Translations under genes and position numbers: made by a program
Notes under the pieces: generated by a model
Told to the model about the DNA's origin: nothing
Databases searched by the model: none
What the model saw: the letters and a program-made list of their open reading frames with translations, nothing else
Shown: positions 1 to 8,441 of the stretch, piece by piece
Layout: every line of letters starts with the position of its first letter
Position numbering within the stretch: the first letter of the stretch is position 1
Source: Cyclobacterium sp. 1_MG-2023
GTDB lineage: Bacteria > Bacteroidota > Bacteroidia > Cytophagales > Cyclobacteriaceae
Assembly: GCF_030546805.1 (NCBI RefSeq)
Contig: NZ_JAUOPC010000003.1
Span: 62,001 to 126,000, forward strand
DNA length: 64,000 nt
Direction: 5' to 3'

Positions 1-366
1 GAACTAGAATGGAAAAGTTATGGGGAAATATCCCCTAACTGTGGTCAAAATACGCACAATTTTTATTGGGAACATCCGGGGGGAGAAGTTTCATTTAGAA
101 TGCAATATGGTAAGTCAGATTTATTGATTAAAGGGTTGTCTTTTTTGGGGATCCCTTTTAAAATGGGTTTTATCGAAGTAATGCTAGAAGCGAAATGCAA
201 TGCCCATGAATTTATTGAAAGGATGAATGAAGGCCTGGCTAATTCAAACCAAGTAACAGATGTTTACCCATTGATTAAAAAATCTTTTGGAGTGGAATTT
301 AAAGATGAAATAAAAAAAGCGAGGGATCCCTTTTATAAGCGAATACTTAAAAAGTGGTTTAAATGA
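1..366 (+). CDS. C-terminal part of an unrecognised protein (5' end off the window)
   Basis: The reading frame is open from the first base to a TGA at 364-366, so this is the last 121 residues of a gene that begins outside the window. An internal ATG at 100 exists, but the frame upstream of it has the same amino-acid character, so it is probably not the start. The segment is a mixed hydrophobic and charged sequence with a lysine-rich C-terminus and no signal peptide, membrane helix or catalytic motif that I recognise. I cannot assign a family. The next gene is on the opposite strand and converges on it. Confidence 0.6.
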   Translation, partial: ELEWKSYGEISPNCGQNTHNFYWEHPGGEVSFRMQYGKSDLLIKGLSFLGIPFKMGFIEVMLEAKCNAHEFIERMNEGLANSNQVTDVYPLIKKSFGVEFKDEIKKARDPFYKRILKKWFK

Positions 367-457
367 TAATTGGACATGGTCAATTTTCATTTAAACCATC
401 TCCTGCTTACCATTTTTCTATCTATGGAGCCATTTAAACAATGATTGTAAATGGTAG

Positions 458-1312
458 TTACCTACTCAGTTGCTCCTGGAAAAAAAGAAAATGAAAAGGA
501 ATGGCTTCTGTCCAATACTCCCAATTGTGAGCACCGGGTCTTTCAATATAATCATGCGGAACACCGGCGTCTAAAAGGAACTGGTGCATTTGTCTGTTTG
601 GTTTTAAAAGAAAGTCCTCCGTACCACAGTCAATAATCATCTGCACATCATTCTGCTTCATTTTTTCTATTAAGCCAACGGCCGTATAGGAGCTAAAAGG
701 TGCCTCATAATTGATTTTTCCCAGCATTTCTTTTTGCTGTTTTTTTCTTAGTGCTTTTCTTTCCTCATCGATATCCCATAAATCGGTATCAATATTCATT
801 ACTCCACTCATGCTACCTGCTGCAAAAAACAAATCCGGATTTTTGGCACTTAGCATGATTGCTCCATGTCCTCCCATAGATAACCCGGTGATAGCCCTGC
901 CTTGTCGAGAGGCGATGGTTCTGTAGTTTTGATCAATTTCTTTGATAAGGTCAATTGTAATATAGGAAGCATAGCGAACAGAATCCATCATCGGACTGTC
1001 ATAATAATAACTAAAAGGACCTACCTCAGGTGTGACAATCAGCATTTCATATTGGTTGGCCAAATCAGGTAATAGGTCAGGCTTTTTAACACTTTTATGC
1101 CAATTGCTAAAATCACCACCTGCACCATGCAAGAGATAGACTACCGGATAATCTTCTTCTGAATCTTTATAACTATCCGGAAATGTAATGGCATACCGCA
1201 TTACTTTATTTAGGCTTTGGCTATGGTGATTCACCGTGTCCACTTGAGCCATAGCACTGTTAATTATTAAAGCGACAAAGCCACATAAAAGGAGCGATCT
1301 TAAAACTAACAT
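458..1312 (-). CDS. secreted alpha/beta-hydrolase, esterase D / FrmB-like (PF00756 type)
   Basis: The 284-residue protein begins with a signal peptide (about residues 1-22, ending in an Ala-Met-Ala-Gln cleavage region), so it should act in the periplasm or outside the cell. The fold is the putative esterase family: an oxyanion-loop LHGAGG at 61-66, nucleophile elbow GLSMGG with Ser145, a likely acid near 229-235 (CGTED) and a C-terminal His in GAHNW. Members include S-formylglutathione hydrolases, feruloyl esterases and acetyl xylan esterases; the signal peptide favours a polysaccharide-ester or xenobiotic role, but the substrate cannot be read from the sequence. It ends facing the partial gene at the window start and is 48 bases downstream of queA on the same strand. 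Confidence 0.85.
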   Translation of the reverse strand: MLVLRSLLLCGFVALIINSAMAQVDTVNHHSQSLNKVMRYAITFPDSYKDSEEDYPVVYLLHGAGGDFSNWHKSVKKPDLLPDLANQYEMLIVTPEVGPFSYYYDSPMMDSVRYASYITIDLIKEIDQNYRTIASRQGRAITGLSMGGHGAIMLSAKNPDLFFAAGSMSGVMNIDTDLWDIDEERKALRKKQQKEMLGKINYEAPFSSYTAVGLIEKMKQNDVQMIIDCGTEDFLLKPNRQMHQFLLDAGVPHDYIERPGAHNWEYWTEAIPFHFLFFQEQLSR

Positions 1313-1360
1313 AGGGATTCTGAGAAATGTAATTTAATAAATGATGCTTGGGCTAGATAC

Positions 1361-2584
1361 CTAACCTAATTTATTGTTCCACAATAAACTGCTGTCTCCG
1401 TAGCTTAAAAACCGGTAATTATTATCTAATGCTTCTTTATAGATTTCTCTCCAATTGCCATGTGTGAAAGCTGCCACTAAAAGAATTAATGTAGATCCGG
1501 GCTGGTGGAAATTGGTCACTAGCCCATTGCATAATTTAAATTCGTAGCCCGGGAAAATAAATATCTCTGTGGACCCTATCAACTGATTCAAATCATTTTC
1601 CTGCATCCATGCAAGAATGGCTTTAAGGCTTTCATTTTTGCTAGGAAGGCTTGTGTATTCTTGGTAGGGGGTCAATTTCTCTATTCGAAACTCTTTCGAT
1701 TTCCCTAGCAAAAGATTAACACCAAACCAATACAAGCTTTCTAATGAACGCATGGAAGTTGTTCCCACTGCTATTATATTGCCTTCAGCAGCAATTAAAT
1801 TGACAATGTTTTCTTTGGTAAACACCATTTGCTCACTATGCATTGGATGTTCAATGATATTGTCATGTTTGATTGGCTGAAAGGTACCTGCTCCGGTATG
1901 TAAGGTAAGGTATTCTATTGAAATTCCTTTAGCCTTTAAATCGGTTAGGGTTTGGTCTGTAAAATGAAGTCCTGCTGTTGGTGCTGCTACAGCCCCTTCC
2001 TTAATAGAATAGACTGTTTGATAACGTACTTTGTCCGCATCCTCGGCTGCTCTGTTTAAGTAGGGGGGGAGTGGTACCTCACCACTAGCTTCAACTATCG
2101 AAGCAAAGGATTTGTCATCAGGATTCCAGCTCAATTCAACTTCCCTGTTTTCCCTATTGACCAATTTTGCTTGTAAGGTATAGCTTATTGAATCGATGAC
2201 TATTTGGGAGGAAAGTTGTTCATTTTCTTTCCATCGTTTAAGATTTCCAATCATGCATTTCCAAGTTACCGGTCCGGTGCTCTCCATACTTTGTTGAATA
2301 AGGGTTACAGGGAGAATAGGATTGAGTAGGAAAATTTCAATTTTTGCTCCAGTTGCTTTTTGAAAGTGAAGCCTGGCAGGAATAACCTTGGTATTGTTAA
2401 ATACCAGATGGCTGTTGGCAGGAATCAAAGCTGAAATATTCGAGAATTTTTTATGTCTAATTTTACCATTTTCAAAATGCAATAATTTAGATTTATCCCT
2501 TAGCTCAAGTGGATGTTTGGCGATGTATTCATCAGGTAAATCATAGAAATAATCCTTCAACTGTGGAGCACTTTCGATGCGCAT
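1361..2584 (-). CDS. queA: S-adenosylmethionine:tRNA ribosyltransferase-isomerase QueA
   Basis: QueA transfers and isomerises the ribosyl group of S-adenosylmethionine onto 7-aminomethyl-7-deazaguanine in tRNA, giving epoxyqueuosine at the wobble position of Asp, Asn, His and Tyr tRNAs. Family motifs are present: FNNTKVIPARL near residues 62-72, GAVAAPTAGLHFT near 195-208, LHTGAGTFQPI near 228, and the C-terminal NFHQPGSTLILLVAAF block. At 407 residues it is longer than the roughly 350-residue Escherichia coli enzyme; Bacteroidota forms are commonly this long. No other queuosine genes lie nearby. A TATATTTG box lies about 46 bases upstream of the ATG on the same strand. Confidence 0.95.
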   Translation of the reverse strand: MRIESAPQLKDYFYDLPDEYIAKHPLELRDKSKLLHFENGKIRHKKFSNISALIPANSHLVFNNTKVIPARLHFQKATGAKIEIFLLNPILPVTLIQQSMESTGPVTWKCMIGNLKRWKENEQLSSQIVIDSISYTLQAKLVNRENREVELSWNPDDKSFASIVEASGEVPLPPYLNRAAEDADKVRYQTVYSIKEGAVAAPTAGLHFTDQTLTDLKAKGISIEYLTLHTGAGTFQPIKHDNIIEHPMHSEQMVFTKENIVNLIAAEGNIIAVGTTSMRSLESLYWFGVNLLLGKSKEFRIEKLTPYQEYTSLPSKNESLKAILAWMQENDLNQLIGSTEIFIFPGYEFKLCNGLVTNFHQPGSTLILLVAAFTHGNWREIYKEALDNNYRFLSYGDSSLLWNNKLG

Positions 2585-2629
2585 GTTATTAATAATTCTC
2601 GAAATTCAACATTCTTTATAAAACCGATG

Positions 2630-2637
2630 CAAATATA
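2630..2637 (-). promoter_or_regulatory. candidate -7 box (TATATTTG) for queA
   Basis: On the minus strand these bases read TATATTTG, an exact match to the Bacteroidota -7 consensus TAnnTTTG, 46 bases ahead of the queA ATG. No convincing TTTG -33 box is found at the usual 19-21 base spacing, so this is a partial match. Confidence 0.35.
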
Positions 2638-2789
2638 GCCCTTTCAAAGCAATACCATTATATATTGGATGGTTTCTATGGTTCCGATAACCATTGGAAT
2701 AAAATCCGGAAAAATTAACTGCTTAAAGCATTGCCCCTTTTCATCCTTTGGAAGAAAATAACCATATTTGACTATAGCTAAAAAGACAA

Positions 2790-3893
2790 ATGACCAAAAT
2801 ATTTACAGTTAAATGCTCCGTTATTGCTTATAATTTGGATTTTAAGTTTGATGCAGGAACCAGCAGGGGAGTACTTAAAAATAAATTAACCCACTTTATT
2901 CAAGTTCGTTCAGACCAATTCCCGACGGCCATCGGGATTGGAGAGGCAGGCCCATTAAAAGGGTTAAGCATAGACGATGTTTCTGATTTTCAGGATAAGA
3001 TCAATTTGATTTTGAGAAGGGTGGAGAAAATGAAATTCCGGGCCGATCAAGAACTGCTTTTACAGCAGATAGATGAGCTTGATCTTAGCAAGTATCCAAG
3101 CATTCAATTTGCACTCGAGACTGCCTTGCTAGACTTAATCCATGGCGGTAAGCGGGAAATATTTCAAAATAGCTTTTTCAATGGCAATTTATCTCTTCCT
3201 ATAAACGGTTTGGTATGGATGGGGGATAAGGGATTTATGGAGCGTCAAATTGAACAAAAACTTGAGCAAGGCTATGATTGCATTAAAATGAAAATAGGGG
3301 CAATTAATTTTGACCAAGAATGTGAAATTTTAGGGAATATAAGGGGGCGATATTCAAAAGAAAAAATAACGATTAGAGTTGATGCCAACGGGGCTTTTAC
3401 GCCTGATAAGGCGCTCGATAAGCTCCATAAATTAAATGAGTATGACATTCATAGCATTGAACAACCGATTCAACCGGGTTTGATTCAAGAGATGAGTAAA
3501 TTATGCAAACAATCCCCCATTCCCATAGCTTTGGATGAAGAGCTTATAGGGGTATGTGGAAGAGAAAATAGATTAGCATTACTCGAATCAATTGCCCCTC
3601 AATACATCATTCTTAAACCAACCTTGCTCGGTGGTATTGTAGCTACAAGAGAATGGGTTGAGCTTGCTGATCAAACCAACACCGGCTGGTGGATGACCTC
3701 GGCATTGGAAAGTAATATAGGCCTTAATGCCATCGCTCAACTAACCGCTGCTTTAAAAGCTACTTTGCCTCAAGGCCTAGGGACCGGGCAATTGTACCAT
3801 AATAATATTGAGTCACCTTTGTGTATATCAGAAGGTAAATTGTCTTACAACGTAAATATTGATTGGGAATTACCTGACATTTTTAATCAGTAA
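2790..3893 (+). CDS. menC: o-succinylbenzoate synthase (enolase superfamily)
   Basis: This enolase-superfamily enzyme should dehydrate SHCHC to o-succinylbenzoate in menaquinone synthesis. The catalytic KxK is at Lys166/Lys168, the metal ligands are Asp198 (VDANGAF), Glu224 (SIEQP) and Asp249 (ALDEE), and the second lysine is Lys276 (ILKPTLLGG). The C-terminal WWMTSALESNIGLNAIAQ block and GTGQLYHNN are as I remember them from Bacteroidota MenC rather than from dipeptide epimerases. The 367-residue length fits. No other men gene is visible, and the following gene is a sugar porter 44 bases downstream, so menC may stand alone. Dipeptide epimerase is the main alternative. Confidence 0.85.
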   Translation: MTKIFTVKCSVIAYNLDFKFDAGTSRGVLKNKLTHFIQVRSDQFPTAIGIGEAGPLKGLSIDDVSDFQDKINLILRRVEKMKFRADQELLLQQIDELDLSKYPSIQFALETALLDLIHGGKREIFQNSFFNGNLSLPINGLVWMGDKGFMERQIEQKLEQGYDCIKMKIGAINFDQECEILGNIRGRYSKEKITIRVDANGAFTPDKALDKLHKLNEYDIHSIEQPIQPGLIQEMSKLCKQSPIPIALDEELIGVCGRENRLALLESIAPQYIILKPTLLGGIVATREWVELADQTNTGWWMTSALESNIGLNAIAQLTAALKATLPQGLGTGQLYHNNIESPLCISEGKLSYNVNIDWELPDIFNQ

Positions 3894-3937
3894 GCCAACC
3901 GATTTTTTATGTCAAATTCTTTAATATTATCCAGTAA

Positions 3938-5344
3938 ATGATGAAAGTAAACGCTGCTTATTACTATATAATTTTTCTGTCTTTAGTAGCTGCCATTGGT
4001 GGGTTTTTATTCGGTTATGATACAGCTGTTATTTCAGGGACCATCAGTGAGGTTACCAAACAATTTTCTTTGGGAGCCATTGCACAAGGTTGGTATGTGG
4101 GTTGTGCATTATTGGGTTCAATAATTGGAGTGAGCATGGCAGGAGGTTTGGCTGATAAATATGGCCGAAAGAAGGTAATGCTACTTTCGGCAGTATTGTT
4201 TTCAGTATCAGCCATTGGCTGTGCACTCGCAGGTACTTTCAATGCCTTAATTGTCTATAGAATTATCGGAGGGGCAGGCATTGGTATGGTGTCTATAGTT
4301 TCTCCAATGTACATTTCTGAGGTGGCACCTTCTTCCATAAGGGGAAGTTTGGTTTCTCTGTATCAGTTGGCCATTACTGTAGGCTTTTTAGGGGCTTTCT
4401 TAATGAATTTTCAGCTGTTAAATTTTGCAGAAAGCAAACTATTTGAAATAGATACAATCCTGTATAAGGTTTTTAATGAGGAAGTTTGGAGGGGAATGTT
4501 AGGGATGGAAACCGTTCCTGCATTGTTGTTTTTCCTGATCCTATTGCTAATTCCTGAAAGTCCTAGATGGCTTGTGATCAACAATAAAATTCCTAATGCA
4601 GAACAGGTGTTTACCAAATTATACAGTTCTACAGCATCCGGAAAGCAAAAAGTAAAAGAAGTAATGAACCAATCCGGTCAAATTGGAGATAGCAATTGGA
4701 TGCTGTTAAAAAATCCGGTGATTTTAAAACCTGTACTCCTGGGAATGGCCATTGCTATCCTTGGTCAATTTATGGGAGTAAATGCTGTCTTGTATTATGG
4801 GCCTAGTATTTTTGAGCAATCAGGTTTAAGTGGAGGAGATGCGCTTTTTTATCAGGTGATGGTGGGTTTGGTCAATGTTTTGACAACCATATTGGCTTTG
4901 ATTATCATTGACCGTGTCGGTAGGAAGAAATTGGTCTATTTTGGTGTGTCAGGAATGGTCTTGTCCCTGCTAATGATAAGTTTTTACTTTTATGGAAGTG
5001 ATAGGTATGGTTTGCCATCGATTTTCCTGCTGGTGCTATTTTTGGCCTATATCTTTTTTACTGCCATTTCTATATCTGCTGTAATTTTCGTTTTGCTTTC
5101 TGAAATGTATCCCAATAAAATCCGAGGCTTGGCCATGTCTATTGCAGGTTTTTCTCTTTGGTTGGGTACTTATTTGATAGGTCAATTAACTCCTTGGTTT
5201 TTGGAAAACCTTGGGCCTTCAGGGACTTTCTTGTTCTTTGCTTTGATGTGCTTTCCTTACTTGTATATCATATGGAAAAAAATACCTGAGACAGCCGGGA
5301 AAAGCTTGGAGGAAATAGAAAACTATTGGTTCGAGAAAAAATAA
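3938..5344 (+). CDS. sugar porter family MFS transporter (XylE/GalP-like)
   Basis: A 468-residue inner-membrane proton/sugar symporter of the major facilitator superfamily. It has twelve predicted hydrophobic segments and the family signatures GGFLFGYDTAVISG in helix 1, DKYGRKK after helix 2, PESPRWL at the end of the first half, DRVGRKK in the second half, and PETAGKSLEEIE at the C-terminus (a variant of the usual PETKG). A second ATG follows immediately after the first, so either may be used. The next gene, a sugar 2-epimerase, begins 14 bases after the stop, suggesting that the imported sugar is epimerised before entering metabolism. Confidence 0.9.
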   Translation: MMKVNAAYYYIIFLSLVAAIGGFLFGYDTAVISGTISEVTKQFSLGAIAQGWYVGCALLGSIIGVSMAGGLADKYGRKKVMLLSAVLFSVSAIGCALAGTFNALIVYRIIGGAGIGMVSIVSPMYISEVAPSSIRGSLVSLYQLAITVGFLGAFLMNFQLLNFAESKLFEIDTILYKVFNEEVWRGMLGMETVPALLFFLILLLIPESPRWLVINNKIPNAEQVFTKLYSSTASGKQKVKEVMNQSGQIGDSNWMLLKNPVILKPVLLGMAIAILGQFMGVNAVLYYGPSIFEQSGLSGGDALFYQVMVGLVNVLTTILALIIIDRVGRKKLVYFGVSGMVLSLLMISFYFYGSDRYGLPSIFLLVLFLAYIFFTAISISAVIFVLLSEMYPNKIRGLAMSIAGFSLWLGTYLIGQLTPWFLENLGPSGTFLFFALMCFPYLYIIWKKIPETAGKSLEEIENYWFEKK

Positions 5345-5358
5345 AAAAACAACTAGCC

Positions 5359-6516
5359 ATGAAGGAATACCTGGATTTATATAAAAACGAATTATTAAAT
5401 AATGTAATTCCCTTTTGGGAAAATAATAGCCCGGATAAAGAATATGGAGGCTTTTTTACCTGCCTTAATAGGCAGGGAGAGGTCTACGACACAGACAAAT
5501 TCTTGTGGCTGCAAGCTAGGCAGGTTTGGATGTTTGCTGTAATGTATGATCAGGTGGAGGCAAGAAAAGAATGGCTTGATTTGGCAAAGCAGGGGGCTGA
5601 TTTCCTAATTCAACACGGGAGGGACAAAAATGGAGCTTTTTATTTCTCATTAGACCAAAAAGGAAAGCCTTTGATTCAGCCTTATAATATATTTTCCGAT
5701 TGCTTTGCAGCCATGGCTTTTGCTGCGCTAAATAAAGTGGCCCCAAATGATGCCTACGCTTCCATTGCAGTGAATACCTTCGAGAACATTCTTAAGAGAA
5801 GGGACAATCCAAAAGGTATTTACAACAAAACATTTCCGGGAACAAGAGATTTAAAAAGTTTTGCCTTGCCCATGATATTGAGCAATTTAACGCTTGAAAT
5901 GGAGTCTTTGCTAGATAAGGAGAAGGTTGAAGAATTGGTTCCTACAGTTATCCATGAGGTGATGGATGTTTTTTATCAAGAGGAATCCGGCTTAATTTTG
6001 GAAAATGTGAACTTGGATGGAAGTTTTTCTAATTCCCATGAGGGGAGGTTAACAAGTCCCGGTCATGCCATAGAGGCCATGTGGTTTATGCTAGACTTAA
6101 GCCAAAAGTATAAGGATGAAGATTTGTGTCAGAAAGCCATTGCAACAGGATTAAAAACTTTAGAGTATGGCTGGGACAAAACTTATGGAGGGATTTTTTA
6201 TTTTTTGGATATTTTGGGCCATCCCTCGGAAAAGTTAGAGTGGAATCAAAAATTGTGGTGGGTCCATTTGGAAACTTTGGTGTTTTTATCAAAAGCTTAT
6301 GCCATCACGGGCAATAATGATTGTCTTCAATGGTTTTATAAGGTACATGAATATACCTGGAATCATTTTAAAGACCCTGATTCTTCTGAATGGTTTGGTT
6401 ACCTGGACAGGTATGGCAAAATTCAATTGCCACTCAAGGGTGGCAAGTGGAAAGGATGTTTTCATGTACCCAGAGGGCTGTATCAGGTTTGGAAAAGTCT
6501 TGAAAAAATTCAATAG
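5359..6516 (+). CDS. N-acylglucosamine 2-epimerase (AGE/cellobiose 2-epimerase) family protein
   Basis: An (alpha/alpha)6-barrel sugar epimerase or isomerase of 385 residues. Family landmarks are WLQARQVWMF near the N-terminus, HEGRLTSPGHAIEAMW in the middle, WWVHLETL and the C-terminal KGCFHVPRGLYQVW; these carry the Arg and His residues that AGE enzymes use for proton transfer at C2. The ATG at 5359 is preferred because the longer frame begins with a TTG inside the transporter gene. Substrate could be GlcNAc/ManNAc, mannose or a beta-1,4-disaccharide. The neighbouring porter argues for a cytoplasmic catabolic step on an imported sugar. Confidence 0.85.
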   Translation: MKEYLDLYKNELLNNVIPFWENNSPDKEYGGFFTCLNRQGEVYDTDKFLWLQARQVWMFAVMYDQVEARKEWLDLAKQGADFLIQHGRDKNGAFYFSLDQKGKPLIQPYNIFSDCFAAMAFAALNKVAPNDAYASIAVNTFENILKRRDNPKGIYNKTFPGTRDLKSFALPMILSNLTLEMESLLDKEKVEELVPTVIHEVMDVFYQEESGLILENVNLDGSFSNSHEGRLTSPGHAIEAMWFMLDLSQKYKDEDLCQKAIATGLKTLEYGWDKTYGGIFYFLDILGHPSEKLEWNQKLWWVHLETLVFLSKAYAITGNNDCLQWFYKVHEYTWNHFKDPDSSEWFGYLDRYGKIQLPLKGGKWKGCFHVPRGLYQVWKSLEKIQ

Positions 6517-6626
6517 TTAATATGAGTCCCTAGTCCGGCGATTGGCTTGGAAGCAAATTTATTCCGGAACAAGAAAACAATTGCAGGCTTTGGATTTAAT
6601 TCTAAGCAAAATATAATATTGAGACA

Positions 6627-8354
6627 ATGAATAGAAGAAACTTCATGGGCAAGGTGGTAATGGGGGGAGGCACCATTGCTACAGCTACACTTTCAGGTTT
6701 ATCGGCACATGCTAACCAAGGAGCGAAGAGGGTTCAAATAAACGAAAGTGGCAAAGTATTCAAAGCAGATTTAATCATTGCAGGGGGAGGACTGGGAGGC
6801 TGTTCAGCTGCTTTTGCAGCATTGAGAAATGGCTTGACTGTAGTGATGACCGAAGAGACAGATTGGTTAGGAGGTCAGCTGTCTCAGCAAGGAGTGCCGC
6901 CGGATGAGCATCAATGGATAGAAACGCATGGGGCCCCCGAATTGTACCGGGTTTTTAGAGAGAAAATCAGAGATTATTACAAAAGGTGTTACCCTTTAAC
7001 TCCCGAAGCTGCCGCCAACAAAAGGCTCAATCCGGGGGGAGGGTCAGTCTCACGACTTTGTTTTGAACCGAAGGTAGGCCACCTTGTTTTGCAAGAAATG
7101 TTTGCATCCTATGAAAGTTCTCGAAAACTCATTATACTCAAGCAGCACAAGGTAGAGACTGCCAAAGTCCATGGGAAAAGGGTGCAATCGCTGATTGCTA
7201 CAAATACAATTACAGGAAATACTTCCTTATTGGAAGGTGAATATTTTGTGGACGCTACTGAATTGGGGGACTTGCTGCCTCTTACAGGTACGGCTTATAT
7301 CACCGGAAGCGAAGCGAAGGGAGACACCGGAGAATTCCATGCAGGGGTGACCCACCGGCCTGAGAACAACCAAGCCTTTACAGTCTGCTTTGCCATTGAC
7401 TATGTTAAAGGGGAGGACTGGACCATACCTAAGCCTTCTGACTATGAGTTTTGGAAAAATTTCGAACCCCAAATGAACCCTCCCTGGGCGGGGAAAATGC
7501 TGGAACTTAATTACAGCAGTCCAAAAGACTTGAAGCCAAAAGCCCTTGGTTTTCATCCGGAAAGTGTGAAAACAGGCGACAGTTTAAATTTGATGGTTTA
7601 CAGGAAAATTATTGAGCAGAAAAATCATCAACCGGGCTTTTATGAGGGAGATGCTACCCTCGTCAACTGGCCACAAAATGATTATGTGTCGGGTAATATT
7701 GTGGATGTAAGTGAAGAAACCTTTAAAAAACATGTTGATGCAGGAAAACAGCAGAGCTTGTCATTGCTTTATTGGCTGCAAACAGAAGCCCCTCGGCCTG
7801 ATGGGGGCAAAGGTTGGCCGGGCCTTAGGCTCAGGAATGATCTGATGGGAACACAAGATGGTTTGGCCAAATATCCATATGTAAGGGAATCAAGAAGGAT
7901 AAAAAGTTTGTTCACGGTTTTAGAGGAACATGTGGGGGCAGCCCAGCGGGCGCAGGTTTCAGGCTTAGAGGGGAAGGCTTTAAAAGCCGCAGAATTTCAT
8001 GATAGCGTAGGGATAGGTTATTACCATATCGATTTGCACCCCAGCTGTGGAGGTGATAATTACATTGATTTTGGTTCATTGCCATTTCAAATACCTTTAG
8101 GAGCGTTAATTCCTCAAGAAACAGAAAACCTTTTACCAGCCAATAAAAATATTGGCACCACTCATATTACCAATGGATGCTATAGATTACACCCCGTTGA
8201 GTGGAGTATAGGTGAGGCAGTAGGTATGTTGGTGCCCTTTGCAATTGGTAAAAAAGAGCAACCCAAAAACATTCGGGAAAACAGCTCTTTATTAAAGGAA
8301 TTTCAATCTTTTGTAAGGTCTCAGGGTATTGAAACCAGTTGGCCGCAGGCTTAA
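6627..8354 (+). CDS. Tat-exported FAD-dependent oxidoreductase (PF12831 type)
   Basis: The 575-residue protein starts with a twin-arginine signal (NRRNFMGK at 2-9 followed by a hydrophobic stretch to about residue 28), so it is exported folded with its cofactor. The dinucleotide-binding motif GGGLGG is at 53-58, followed by a WLGGQLSQQGV segment typical of the FAD-dependent family found in Bacteroidota and Planctomycetota catabolic clusters. The redox substrate is not known; carbohydrate oxidation is plausible because it follows the porter and epimerase by 110 bases on the same strand. A strong stem-loop terminator follows it. Confidence 0.85.
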   Translation: MNRRNFMGKVVMGGGTIATATLSGLSAHANQGAKRVQINESGKVFKADLIIAGGGLGGCSAAFAALRNGLTVVMTEETDWLGGQLSQQGVPPDEHQWIETHGAPELYRVFREKIRDYYKRCYPLTPEAAANKRLNPGGGSVSRLCFEPKVGHLVLQEMFASYESSRKLIILKQHKVETAKVHGKRVQSLIATNTITGNTSLLEGEYFVDATELGDLLPLTGTAYITGSEAKGDTGEFHAGVTHRPENNQAFTVCFAIDYVKGEDWTIPKPSDYEFWKNFEPQMNPPWAGKMLELNYSSPKDLKPKALGFHPESVKTGDSLNLMVYRKIIEQKNHQPGFYEGDATLVNWPQNDYVSGNIVDVSEETFKKHVDAGKQQSLSLLYWLQTEAPRPDGGKGWPGLRLRNDLMGTQDGLAKYPYVRESRRIKSLFTVLEEHVGAAQRAQVSGLEGKALKAAEFHDSVGIGYYHIDLHPSCGGDNYIDFGSLPFQIPLGALIPQETENLLPANKNIGTTHITNGCYRLHPVEWSIGEAVGMLVPFAIGKKEQPKNIRENSSLLKEFQSFVRSQGIETSWPQA

Positions 8355-8391
8355 GTAATGGCCGCAGTACTGTATTGCTAAGAGAAAAAGT

Positions 8392-8427
8392 AAAAAGCTT
8401 GAAAACCATTGATTTTCAAGCTTTTTT
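8392..8427. terminator. bidirectional intrinsic terminator
   Basis: A perfect 14-bp stem (8392-8405 with 8413-8426) encloses the loop CCATTGA, and is flanked by A and T tracts on both sides. It lies between the convergent FAD oxidoreductase and acetyl xylan esterase genes and can stop transcription from either strand. Confidence 0.9.
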
Positions 8428-8441
8428 ATTACTTATCTTAT

